DNA of 64,000 nucleotides from Rhodospirillales bacterium (GTDB lineage: Bacteria > Pseudomonadota > Alphaproteobacteria > Micavibrionales > Micavibrionaceae), in contig JACKJA010000002.1 in the NCBI GenBank assembly GCA_020638175.1, positions 248,001 to 312,000 of the forward strand, written 5' to 3'. The notes beneath the pieces are model-generated. The model saw only the letters and a list, made by a program, of their open reading frames with translations, made no database searches and had not been told where the DNA came from. A program made the position numbers and the translations under genes. Of this stretch, positions 34,907 to 43,037 are shown one piece after another; position 1 is the first letter of the stretch; each line of letters begins with the position of its first letter.

Positions 34907-35971
34907 ATGAACTGGCTGACTAACTTTATCCGCCCGAAAATCCGCTCTATCGTCGAACAGCAAAAAGACGTCCCGGAAAACCTGTGGAGCAAATGTCCGT
35001 CTTGTGAAGGCATGCTGTTTCACCGTGACCTGCTGGAAAACATCAATGTTTGCTACCATTGCGGCCATCACATGCGAATCTCTGTCGCAGAGCGTCTAAC
35101 GCTTTTGTTTGACGAAGGCCGCTATAAATCGGTGCCCGTACCGAAAGTCCCGCACGATCCGCTGAAATTCAAAGACCGGAAAAAATATGCCGACCGCCTG
35201 AAGGAAGCCCGCGCCAAAACCGGGCGGGACGACGCCATCATCGTTGCCAAAGGCACGATAGGCGGCGCACCGACCGTTATTGCCGCTTTTGATTTCGCCT
35301 TTATGGGCGGGTCCATGGGAACAGCCGTCGGTGAGGGACTCGTCACCGCCGCCCAGGAAGCCATCAAAGACGGCGCAGCCCTGATCGCCATTCCGGCCTC
35401 CGGCGGTGCCCGCATGCAAGAAGGCGCTTTGTCCCTGATGCAAATGCCACGCAGTATCGTCGCCGTAGAAATGGTCAAGGACGCCGGGCTGCCTTATATC
35501 GTTATTCTGACCGACCCTACCACCGGCGGAGTTAGCGCGTCCTTTGCCATGGTCGGCGATATCCACATTGCCGAACCGGGCTGTATGATCGGCTTTGCCG
35601 GAAAACGCGTTATCCAGGAAACCATCCGCGAAGAACTACCGGAAGACTTCCAAACGGCGGAATACTGCATGGAACACGGCATGGTTGACATGGTCGTACC
35701 GCGGAAAGATCTGCATGAAACGCTGGGGCGCATTTTAGGGCTGCTGTTCAACACATCTAATGGCGACAGCGCCCGTAAACCGGGCCGCGGCGGAAAAGAA
35801 AACCCGGCCGCAAAAGGCAAAAACGGTAAAGAAAACGGCAAAAAGCCGGCTGCACCCCGCGCGGCAAAAAACAATGTCGTACCCTTAAAGGCACAGATTA
35901 AGAAAACTGTGCCCGCCAAACAGCCGGCAAATGTGCCGGCACCGGCGGTTAAAAAAATCGCCGAAGAATAA
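34907..35971 (+). CDS. accD: Acetyl-CoA carboxylase carboxyltransferase subunit beta
   Basis: Forms malonyl-CoA for fatty-acid synthesis with AccA. 354 residues. The N-terminal zinc ribbon has Cys30, Cys33, Cys49 and Cys52 (KCPSCEGMLF and VCYHCGHHM). The crotonase-type carboxyltransferase core follows (FMGGSMGTAVGEGLVTAAQE, ASGGARMQEGALSLMQM, TTGGVSASFAMVGD, GFAGKRVIQETIREELP). From about residue 290 the protein has a Lys/Ala/Gly/Pro-rich tail of some 65 residues that is not part of the normal AccD fold. It is 75 bases after trpA and three before folC; trpFBA-accD-folC is a common proteobacterial order. Confidence 0.97.
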   Translation: MNWLTNFIRPKIRSIVEQQKDVPENLWSKCPSCEGMLFHRDLLENINVCYHCGHHMRISVAERLTLLFDEGRYKSVPVPKVPHDPLKFKDRKKYADRLKEARAKTGRDDAIIVAKGTIGGAPTVIAAFDFAFMGGSMGTAVGEGLVTAAQEAIKDGAALIAIPASGGARMQEGALSLMQMPRSIVAVEMVKDAGLPYIVILTDPTTGGVSASFAMVGDIHIAEPGCMIGFAGKRVIQETIREELPEDFQTAEYCMEHGMVDMVVPRKDLHETLGRILGLLFNTSNGDSARKPGRGGKENPAAKGKNGKENGKKPAAPRAAKNNVVPLKAQIKKTVPAKQPANVPAPAVKKIAEE

Positions 35972-35974
35972 ACC

Positions 35975-37351
35975 ATGTATGCGGCTGATGCGCTTCACCC
36001 GAATTCAGACCTGCAAAAAAAGCTAAACGCTATCTATCGCCTGCGGAGCAACGTCGTTGCCAAGGTCGATTTATCGATTCGCATTCCCTACATGGCCCTG
36101 CTGGAAAAACTGGGCAATCCGCATATAAATCTGCCGCCTGTCATCCATGTGGCCGGAACCAACGGCAAAGGGTCAACCATTGCCACATTGCGCGCCTGTC
36201 TGGAAACCCAAGGCTATAAAGTTCACGTCTATACCTCGCCGCATCTGGTGCGCTTTAACGAACGAATCATCCTCGCCGGAAAAGAAATATCCGATGGCGC
36301 TATGGAAGCCCTGTTGGACGAAGTCATGGAAAAAAACGATGACGCACCGCTGACTTTCTTTGAAATAACAACCGCTCTGGCCCTGACAGCCTTCGCCCGC
36401 AGCCCGGCTGATATCCTGTTACTGGAAGTCGGCATGGGCGGGCGACTGGACTGCACCAATGTCATCGACAAACCGCTGGCGACGATTATCACCCGCATAT
36501 CCCGCGATCATACCGAATTTCTGGGTGACACCCTGACAGATATTGCCCTGGAAAAAGCCGGGATCATGAAACCGGACGTGCCATGCATCATCGGGCCACA
36601 GGATAGCCCGGATGTCATGAACGCTCTCGAAAATCATGCAAAAACAGTTCCCTGCCCCCTGATACGCTCCGGATCGGAATGGCGGTGCACACAGGATCAT
36701 GATGCAAAAACGGGTCTTATACGGTTCTCATTTGGAACAAAAGAGCTGATATTGCCCCAACCATGCCTCATCGGCCCTCACCAGTTCGACAATACCGGCA
36801 TGGCGTTAGCTTGCCTGCACAGCATCGCGGACCTCCCGGTTTCGGATGAAGCATTAAAACAGGCCATGACCCGAATCTGTTGGCCCGGTCGTCTGCAACA
36901 AATAATGGACGCCCCCATACCTGACCTGCCGGACGGCTGGGAGCTATGGCTGGACGGAGGACATAATGACAGTGCCGGACAAATTCTCGGCCATCAGGCC
37001 CGGATATGGCAACAGCAAGACAATAAAAAGCTTCACATCATTATGGGCATGATGAAAAATAAAGACCCGGAGGCCTTTGTAACCCCGATTCTTCCCTATG
37101 CCGCCAGCATCACCTGCATCCCGATCAACGGCGAACCCGCCGGCAGCTCTCCGGAAGATTTAAAGAAAAGAATAGAAAAATCAGCCCCCTGTCCGGTACA
37201 AACCGCCGGGTCCCTAAATGAAGCATTATCATTACGGACAAAATATACTACACTGCCGGAGGATAATTCAGCGGGCCGCGTCCTTGTTACAGGCTCGTTA
37301 TATCTGGTGGGGAGCCTTCTGAATGACCTTTACCATCGCGCTGGTGGATGA
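35975..37351 (+). CDS. folC: Bifunctional folylpolyglutamate / dihydrofolate synthase
   Basis: Adds glutamate to dihydropteroate and to folates. 458 residues. The Mur ligase-type P-loop is in VIHVAGTNGKGSTIATLRA. YTSPHLVRFNERI, the FEITTALALTAFA segment, LLEVGMGGRLDCTNVI, and DHTEFLGDTLTDIALEKAGI are all family markers. The C-terminal domain starts near RICWPGRLQQIMD and holds the WLDGGHNDSAG motif. It starts three bases after accD and its end overlaps the response regulator gene by 29 bases in another frame. Confidence 0.97.
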   Translation: MYAADALHPNSDLQKKLNAIYRLRSNVVAKVDLSIRIPYMALLEKLGNPHINLPPVIHVAGTNGKGSTIATLRACLETQGYKVHVYTSPHLVRFNERIILAGKEISDGAMEALLDEVMEKNDDAPLTFFEITTALALTAFARSPADILLLEVGMGGRLDCTNVIDKPLATIITRISRDHTEFLGDTLTDIALEKAGIMKPDVPCIIGPQDSPDVMNALENHAKTVPCPLIRSGSEWRCTQDHDAKTGLIRFSFGTKELILPQPCLIGPHQFDNTGMALACLHSIADLPVSDEALKQAMTRICWPGRLQQIMDAPIPDLPDGWELWLDGGHNDSAGQILGHQARIWQQQDNKKLHIIMGMMKNKDPEAFVTPILPYAASITCIPINGEPAGSSPEDLKKRIEKSAPCPVQTAGSLNEALSLRTKYTTLPEDNSAGRVLVTGSLYLVGSLLNDLYHRAGG

Positions 37352-38009
37352 TGACCGCAATATTCTAACCTCCGTGACAATGGCGCTGGAGGCCGAAGGG
37401 TTTACGGTGCACAGCTATAAAGACGGCGAAGAGGGCTATCATGGCATCGCTGGCAATCCGCCCGATCTGGCCGTTCTGGACATCAAAATGCCCCGCATGA
37501 CCGGGCTTGAGCTTCTGGAGAAACTACGGCAGGATTCAGCGCTTCCGATTATTCTTCTGACATCAAAAGACGACGAAACAGATGAATTATCGGGTCTGGA
37601 ACGCGGCGCCGATGATTATATAACAAAGCCGTTCTCACAAGCCCTCCTGATCGCACGAATCAAGGCGCTCTTACGCCGGACAGAAAGCGAACAGCCCGCC
37701 GGACGGAATATCGTTTGCGGGCCACTCACCCTTGACGACAACCGTCATGAATGCCACTGGAACGGGCAGTTACTAAACCTGACCGTCACAGAATATCTGT
37801 TAATCAAAACACTGGCGGAACGACCCGGACACGTTAAAAGCCGCGACCAGTTGATCGACAGCGCCTACGGTGAGAATATCTACATAGACGACCGCACGAT
37901 CGACTCACACGTAAAACGCCTGCGCAAGAAATTCCGGGATATCGACCCGGCCTTTAACCAGATTGAGACCGTTTATGGCATCGGATACAAATACAAACAA
38001 ACCGCATAA
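37323..38009 (+). CDS. ChvI-like OmpR-family response regulator
   Basis: DNA-binding response regulator of 228 residues. The receiver domain is at 1-120 with the acidic pair in ALVDDDRNI, phospho-acceptor Asp53 in LAVLDIKMPRMTG, Thr in IILLTSKDD and Lys in DYITKPFSQ. The winged-helix effector domain occupies about 128-226 (LTVTEYLLIKTLAERPGHV, RDQLIDSAYGE, DRTIDSHVKRLRKKF, and the wing IETVYGIGYKYK). The closest recognised type is ChvI, by sequence and by linkage to a ChvG-like kinase and rapZ. It overlaps folC upstream and the kinase gene downstream, so all are coupled. Targets are likely envelope stress genes, by analogy. Confidence 0.9.
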   Translation: MTFTIALVDDDRNILTSVTMALEAEGFTVHSYKDGEEGYHGIAGNPPDLAVLDIKMPRMTGLELLEKLRQDSALPIILLTSKDDETDELSGLERGADDYITKPFSQALLIARIKALLRRTESEQPAGRNIVCGPLTLDDNRHECHWNGQLLNLTVTEYLLIKTLAERPGHVKSRDQLIDSAYGENIYIDDRTIDSHVKRLRKKFRDIDPAFNQIETVYGIGYKYKQTA

Positions 38010-39345
38010 AAAGATAAAAGACCGGAAATTCGGCGGCCTGACGGCGCGTATTCTGGCCGTTAATTTAATCGTGCCCGTCATTTTTGTAATCGCCCTGCTT
38101 TATCTGGATGATTATCACAAGGATCTGATCCAAACCGAGCAGACCGCAACCGAGCAACAAGCCGCCTTGATTGCCACTGCCCTATCCCTCAGCAACACCG
38201 AGGTTGAAACATTACTGGACCGCTTTTCCAGACAAACAAACAGTCATCTACAACTCTACAACACTCAGGGGAAACTCATAGCCGAGGCCAACGCCCTGCC
38301 GGGGCCTTCCGATAAAAACACCGCCGTTTTAAAAACAACCGTGCGCCTCGACAACAACAAACGCGGCATAGAAACGGTTCACATGACCCGCGACAGTGGT
38401 TCAATTGACACAAAAATGAACCTGATTCGCTTTCGGGTAATGGCCTTTTTCTACAGCGTTCTCAGCCTGACAATCCTGCTTTCGGTCTATCTCGCGTGGA
38501 TCATCGCCAACCCGCTTCAAAGACTGGCCCGCGCTTCGGAACGTATCCGCCGGGGAGGCGACCGGGAAACCGTCATCCCCGACCTCAGCCGGCGCGGGGA
38601 TGAAATCGGCGCCCTGTCCGTCGCCTTGCGCGACATGACGCAAGCCTTGTGGGACCGCATGGACTCAATCGAACGTTTTGCCGCCGACGTCGCCCATGAG
38701 CTAAAAAACCCGCTCACCAGCCTGCACAGCGCCGTAGAAACGCTGGGTAAGGTCAAAACCGAAAATGACCGGCAGCGGTTAACAGATATAATTCACCACG
38801 ACGTCCGGCGCCTCGACCGCCTGATTACCGATATATCGGAGGCCTCACGGCTTGATTCCGCCTTAAGCCGCGAAGAAATGGGCATCGTTGACATCAGCGC
38901 CCTACTCGAAACACTCATCAGGCCTTACCAAACAGATAATCATCACAAAATCCTCTTCCCTGCCCCTGAGACGGGAACATATGAAGTCCGCGGGAATGAG
39001 GGCCGGCTGGCGCAGATATTCGACAACCTGATTGGCAACGCCTTGTCTTTCTCCCCGCCCGATGGCACCGTCACGATAAATCTGGCCGCCGATAAACAGC
39101 AAATCACCATCACGGTCAGTGACGAAGGATCGGGCATCCCCGAAAATAAAAAAGAAGAGATTTTTGAACGCTTTTATACGGAACGGCCCGGCCATGAAGA
39201 ATATGGCCGCCATTCCGGACTCGGCTTGTCGATCGCCCGGCAAATCGTCACCGCCCATAAAGGGGAAATTCAGGCCGATAATATCCGGAACGCGGCGGAA
39301 CAAATAACCGGCGCCCGCTTCACCGTTAAACTGAACAAAGCATAA
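37975..39345 (+). CDS. ChvG-like sensor histidine kinase
   Basis: 456 residues from MASDTNTNKPHKKIK; an ATG four codons earlier is possible. One membrane segment near 27-43 (ARILAVNLIVPVIFVIALLY), a periplasmic sensor to about 145, and a second segment near 155-175 (VMAFFYSVLSLTILLSVYLA) precede a HAMP domain (NPLQRLARASERIRRGGDRE). The H-box has phospho-acceptor His241 in FAADVAHELKNPLTSLHSA. The N box (DNLIGNALSFSPP), G1 (DEGSGIPE) and G2 (HSGLGLSIARQI) are complete. Its start lies inside the chvI-like gene. In relatives ChvG responds to acid and envelope stress and is restrained by ExoR; exoR is not seen here. rapZ follows after two bases. Confidence 0.91.
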   Translation: MASDTNTNKPHKKIKDRKFGGLTARILAVNLIVPVIFVIALLYLDDYHKDLIQTEQTATEQQAALIATALSLSNTEVETLLDRFSRQTNSHLQLYNTQGKLIAEANALPGPSDKNTAVLKTTVRLDNNKRGIETVHMTRDSGSIDTKMNLIRFRVMAFFYSVLSLTILLSVYLAWIIANPLQRLARASERIRRGGDRETVIPDLSRRGDEIGALSVALRDMTQALWDRMDSIERFAADVAHELKNPLTSLHSAVETLGKVKTENDRQRLTDIIHHDVRRLDRLITDISEASRLDSALSREEMGIVDISALLETLIRPYQTDNHHKILFPAPETGTYEVRGNEGRLAQIFDNLIGNALSFSPPDGTVTINLAADKQQITITVSDEGSGIPENKKEEIFERFYTERPGHEEYGRHSGLGLSIARQIVTAHKGEIQADNIRNAAEQITGARFTVKLNKA

Positions 39346-39347
39346 AG

Positions 39348-40193
39348 ATGGCAGCGATCAATAAAAACCTGTTGTTTGTTACCGGCCTGTCAGGAGCCGG
39401 GATGTCCAGTACACTCAAACATCTGGAAGATCTGGGATGGGATGTCTTTGATAATTTCCCGCTCAGTCTGGCCCATGCGCTGGTCGATGATCCGGACTAT
39501 AAAGATCAACCCGTCGCCATCGGTCTGGACACCCGCAGCCGCGGCTTCGACCCGGCGGCTATTCTTGACTTTGTTAAAACACACAAGGCCCGCCTGCTGT
39601 TTTTGACCGCCGATGAAAATATACTGCAAAAACGGTTCACAGAAACACGACGGCGGCATCCGCTGGCCAAAGACCGCCCGGTCAGTGCCGGGATCAAAAA
39701 GGAGCAAACCCTGCTTCATGACCTGAAAATAGCGACGGATATGGTTATCGACACCTCGTTGTTATCAATTCACGATTTGCGCCATACGCTGGAAGCGCAG
39801 TTTGGTGAAAACCATACCGCCAAACTGGCCGTTACATTGATGAGCTTCGGGTTTCGCTATGGCCTGCCCCGCGAAGCCGACATTGTGATGGACGTCCGCT
39901 TTTTGAAAAACCCCCACTGGAACGAACAGCTCAAACCCAAGACCGGCCGGGACAAAGCCGTCGCGGCCCACATCGAACAGGATGAAAGCTGCGCGCCGTT
40001 TCTGGAACATTTTAAACAGCTGGTTGGCCCGCTTCTCCCCCGCTACAGTCATGAAGGCAAAAGCTACCTGACCATTGCCCTTGGCTGCACCGGCGGTAAA
40101 CACCGCTCCGTCTATGTTGTGGAACAACTAAAGCCCTGGCTGGAAAACCAGGGCTTGCCCGTCTATCTCACGCACCGGGATATAGAACGTTAG
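39348..40193 (+). CDS. rapZ: RapZ family RNase adapter / nucleotide-binding protein
   Basis: 281 residues. In E. coli RapZ binds GlmZ/GlmY and RNase E to set glucosamine-6-phosphate synthase levels; in alphaproteobacteria its function is less clear. The N-terminal P-loop region is LLFVTGLSGAGMSSTLKHLE. Position 19 is Met where the Walker A lysine is expected (GxSGxGKS in E. coli), so nucleotide binding may be altered. DNFPLSLAHALVDD, a Walker B-like RLLFLTADENILQKRF and TRRRHPLAK follow. The C-terminal part has SFGFRYGLPREADIVMDVRF and the strongly conserved GCTGGKHRSVYV. It follows the kinase gene immediately; hprK, which often stands between chvG and rapZ, is absent. Confidence 0.93.
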   Translation: MAAINKNLLFVTGLSGAGMSSTLKHLEDLGWDVFDNFPLSLAHALVDDPDYKDQPVAIGLDTRSRGFDPAAILDFVKTHKARLLFLTADENILQKRFTETRRRHPLAKDRPVSAGIKKEQTLLHDLKIATDMVIDTSLLSIHDLRHTLEAQFGENHTAKLAVTLMSFGFRYGLPREADIVMDVRFLKNPHWNEQLKPKTGRDKAVAAHIEQDESCAPFLEHFKQLVGPLLPRYSHEGKSYLTIALGCTGGKHRSVYVVEQLKPWLENQGLPVYLTHRDIER

Positions 40194-40312
40194 CGTTGTG
40201 GCGGCTTTGGAGTCTCAGGCTTCTTAATAACCTCGGGACGCCCGATACTCGGATTGGTCGTTGATGCGCAAAAAGCACCGCACACTGTCGATAAATCAAT
40301 TTTCTTACTCAT
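40190..40312 (-). CDS. Short unknown protein (40 residues)
   Basis: A small protein reading MSKKIDLSTVCGAFC at its start and ending in a Lys/Pro-rich tail (IKKPETPKPPQR). There are two cysteines three residues apart, with no signal or membrane segment. The start overlaps the stop of the 128-residue gene upstream (ATGAGTAA arrangement), which suggests coupling. A GAGG stands 11 bases before the ATG and AGAG directly before it. The stop overlaps the rapZ stop on the other strand. No family recognised. Confidence 0.5.
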   Translation of the reverse strand: MSKKIDLSTVCGAFCASTTNPSIGRPEVIKKPETPKPPQR

Positions 40313-40691
40313 CTCTGTCAAAATCCTCTTCAATCGTCATAATAGCATTTTCCTGAGAAACGCCCTGACCTTCCCAGCTATAAAAAATCACCTTTGTCCG
40401 GTCCTCCGGATCGTTTCGCGGCACCGGATGGTAATAGGTCCGCGCGCCCGTTTCATCGCCCAGATAAATCAGATCTTCATTGCCATTCAGCGCCGAAACA
40501 ATATTCATCACTTTTTTCTCGGACAGCTCGGGATTTTCATCGCTATCGAGCACCGTATAATCGCCGACCGGCACATAAGCCCCCGTAACCTCATTTTGCT
40601 TCAGCAGCAAAAAAGAGGCCGCATGCAACGGATTGCGGCGGTATGTATAGGTCTGCTTGGCGGTAATCGTATTAAAATCGTGCAATGTCAT
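40305..40691 (-). CDS. Unknown protein (128 residues)
   Basis: A soluble protein, not recognised. It opens MTLHDFNTITAKQTYTYRR and has strands such as AYVPVGDYTVLDSDEN, a helix SEKKVMNIVSALNG, and ends acidic (IMTIEEDFDRDE). There is no signal peptide, cysteine pair or membrane segment. It is divergent from ahcY (about 110 bases between starts) and overlaps the 40-residue gene downstream. Its codon use and compact junctions support a real gene. The 110-base gap to ahcY holds the two promoters; I see no riboswitch structure there. Confidence 0.68.
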   Translation of the reverse strand: MTLHDFNTITAKQTYTYRRNPLHAASFLLLKQNEVTGAYVPVGDYTVLDSDENPELSEKKVMNIVSALNGNEDLIYLGDETGARTYYHPVPRNDPEDRTKVIFYSWEGQGVSQENAIMTIEEDFDRDE

Positions 40692-40804
40692 GTCAAATCC
40701 TGAAAAAAACGTATGTCCAATCTTGCTTTTCTTGTCCTTTTGCTCTTAATTCATGACAGAAATTTGTAAACAATCCCTTAAAATCACTTTTTCAGGAGCT
40801 TTTT

Positions 40805-42124
40805 ATGACCGGCCAACCTCTTGCTGCCTCTTCCGATTTCACCGACTACAAAGTCAAGGATATGTCTCTGGCCGAATGGGGCCGGAAAGAAATTATCATT
40901 GCCGAAACGGAAATGCCTGGCCTGATGTCCCTGCGCGAAGAATATGGCGCGCAGCAACCCCTGAAAGGCGCCCGGATTGTCGGCTGCCTCCATATGACCA
41001 TTCAAACGGCCGTCCTGATTGAAACCCTTCAGGCGCTGGGCGCGGAAGTCCGATGGTCTTCCTGCAATATTTTCTCCACGCAGGACCACGCCGCAGCCGC
41101 CATCGCCGCGACAGGTACGCCCGTTTTTGCCTGGAAAGGCGAAACCGAAGAAGAGTATGAATGGTGCATCACCCAGACCATCGAAGGCCCGAACGGCTGG
41201 CGCCCGAACATGATCCTGGATGACGGCGGGGATCTGACCAAAATCATGCACGACAATTATGCCGACCTGTTTGAAGAGATCAAAGGGATATCCGAGGAAA
41301 CCACGACCGGCGTTTTGCGCCTGTACGAAATGGAGAAAAAGGGGGAATTGCTGGCTCCGGCCATCAATGTCAACGACTCCGTCACAAAATCCAAATTCGA
41401 CAATAAATACGGCTGCCGGGAGAGCCTTGTCGACGGCATCCGCCGTGCGACAGACATTATGCTGGCGGGAAAGGTCGCCGTTGTGGCCGGATTTGGGGAT
41501 GTGGGCAAAGGCTCCGCGGAATCCTTAAGTTCCCAAGGCGTACGCGTACTTGTCACCGAAATCGACCCGATCTGCGCGCTGCAGGCCGCAATGGAAGGCT
41601 ATGAGGTCGTGACGATGGAAGAAGGCGCCAAACGCGGCGATATCTTTGTCACCACAACAGGCAACAAAGACATCATCACCATGGACCATATGCGCGAAAT
41701 GAAAGACCGGGCGATTGTCTGCAATATCGGCCATTTTGATAACGAAATTCAGACCGAACCGCTGCGCAACCTGAAATGGACCAATATCAAGCCCCAGGTT
41801 GACGAAATCGAATTCCCCAGCGGAAAACGCATTATCCTGCTGGCAGAAGGCCGCCTTGTAAATCTGGGCTGCGCCACAGGCCACCCGTCTTTTGTCATGA
41901 GCGCTTCGTTCACCAACCAGACGCTGGCCCAGATCGAGCTCTGGACGTGCCACGACATGTACGAAAACAAGGTGTACGTCCTGCCCAAGCATCTGGATGA
42001 AAAAGTGGCCCGACTGCATCTGGAAAAACTGGGTGTAAAACTGACAAAACTGACCCAGGAACAGGCCGATTATATCGGCGTAGAAATCGAAGGCCCGTTC
42101 AAACCGGAACATTACCGTTATTAG
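40805..42124 (+). CDS. ahcY: Adenosylhomocysteinase
   Basis: NAD-dependent hydrolysis of S-adenosylhomocysteine to adenosine and homocysteine, which keeps methylation running. 439 residues, the bacterial length without a long insertion. CLHMTIQTAVLIETL opens the substrate domain; SSCNIFSTQDHAAAAIA, DDGGDLTK and NDSVTKSKFDNKYGCRESL hold the catalytic residues; the Rossmann NAD site is AVVAGFGDVGKGSAESL; the C-terminal KPEHYRY binds NAD of the partner subunit. AGGAG precedes the ATG. It starts the ahcY-purU-divL-like series. It contains two close GTAC pairs. Confidence 0.98.
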   Translation: MTGQPLAASSDFTDYKVKDMSLAEWGRKEIIIAETEMPGLMSLREEYGAQQPLKGARIVGCLHMTIQTAVLIETLQALGAEVRWSSCNIFSTQDHAAAAIAATGTPVFAWKGETEEEYEWCITQTIEGPNGWRPNMILDDGGDLTKIMHDNYADLFEEIKGISEETTTGVLRLYEMEKKGELLAPAINVNDSVTKSKFDNKYGCRESLVDGIRRATDIMLAGKVAVVAGFGDVGKGSAESLSSQGVRVLVTEIDPICALQAAMEGYEVVTMEEGAKRGDIFVTTTGNKDIITMDHMREMKDRAIVCNIGHFDNEIQTEPLRNLKWTNIKPQVDEIEFPSGKRIILLAEGRLVNLGCATGHPSFVMSASFTNQTLAQIELWTCHDMYENKVYVLPKHLDEKVARLHLEKLGVKLTKLTQEQADYIGVEIEGPFKPEHYRY

Positions 42125-42125
42125 T

Positions 42126-42980
42126 ATGACAGGTACAAACCACATCCTGCGCGTTGATTGCCCGGACCGTCCGGGCATCCTCGCCGCTGTGGCCAATGCC
42201 CTGTCAGACGCAGAATGCAACATCGAAGACGCCGCCCAGTTCAATGATAAACTGTCCGGGCGGTTTTTCGTGCGCATCGTTTTCTCGCCGGTTAAAGACA
42301 GAACCGCCATCGAAAATTTCAAAACCGCTTTTACCGTCCTTGCCCGTACGTTCGATATGACATGGAACGTACACCAAGAGGAAGAAAAGGTCCGAACACT
42401 TTTGATGGTGTCAAAAGCCGACCATTGCCTGAACGATATTTTATACCGCTGGCGCACCGGGCATCTGCCCATTGATATCACAGCCGTTGTATCCAACCAT
42501 GAAACCTGCCGGGAGCTGGTTGAAAATAACGGACTGCGTTTCGAATATCTGCCGGTGACAAAAGAAACCAGGACCAATCAGGAACGCGCCTTGTCGGAAA
42601 TCATCGACCAGACAAATACGGAGCTGGTCGTCCTTGCCCGCTATATGCAGATTCTCTCGGAAAATATCTGTACGCGTTATGCCGGACGGGTCATCAACAT
42701 TCACCACTCTTTCCTGCCCGGCTTCAAAGGCGCACGCCCCTATCATCAGGCATGGGAACGCGGCGTTAAAATTATTGGCGCCACAGCCCACTTCGCTACA
42801 GCAGATCTGGACGAAGGCCCGATTATCGAGCAGGAAACCGCCCGCATCGACCATGCCCATACCCCGGAAAAGCTGCAAATTCTCGGGCAGGACATCGAAG
42901 CCAAAGTCTTGTCCCGCGCCATGCTTGATTACACCGAACGGCGGATTTTCCTGCACGGCCACAGAACTGTGGTTTTATAA
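42126..42980 (+). CDS. purU: Formyltetrahydrofolate deformylase
   Basis: Hydrolyses 10-formyl-THF to formate and THF, supplying formate for purine synthesis and balancing one-carbon units. 284 residues. The N-terminal ACT domain at about 5-75 (RVDCPDRPGILAAVANALS) senses glycine/methionine in E. coli. The formyltransferase fold follows (TLLMVSKADHCLNDILYR), with the catalytic Asn/His/Asp set in INIHHSFLPGFKGARPYHQA, IGATAHFAT and DEGPIIEQE. It begins one base after the ahcY stop, so it is cotranscribed; both serve one-carbon metabolism. Confidence 0.96.
   Translation: MTGTNHILRVDCPDRPGILAAVANALSDAECNIEDAAQFNDKLSGRFFVRIVFSPVKDRTAIENFKTAFTVLARTFDMTWNVHQEEEKVRTLLMVSKADHCLNDILYRWRTGHLPIDITAVVSNHETCRELVENNGLRFEYLPVTKETRTNQERALSEIIDQTNTELVVLARYMQILSENICTRYAGRVINIHHSFLPGFKGARPYHQAWERGVKIIGATAHFATADLDEGPIIEQETARIDHAHTPEKLQILGQDIEAKVLSRAMLDYTERRIFLHGHRTVVL
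42346..42372. repeat. Inverted GTACGTTC pair inside purU
   Basis: Eight-base arms GTACGTTC and GAACGTAC separated by 11 bases, inside codons for Arg-Thr-Phe to Asn-Val-His. It has the longest spacer of the perfect inverted pairs in the set discussed in the findings. Confidence 0.45.
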
Positions 42981-43037
42981 GCCTGCCCTTCTGGCTTTTG
43001 CTTGTCCTGAAGGCGTTGCCGCAGTAAACTCGTTTTT

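Noticed and set aside
40692..40804. Possible SAH or SAM riboswitch before ahcY
   Set aside because: The gap is about 110 bases, shared by two divergent genes, and shows no matching stems or conserved cores.
41525..42577. 350-codon open frame opposite ahcY and purU
   Set aside because: Antisense shadow; the plus-strand genes are certain and the minus-strand product has no recognisable pattern.
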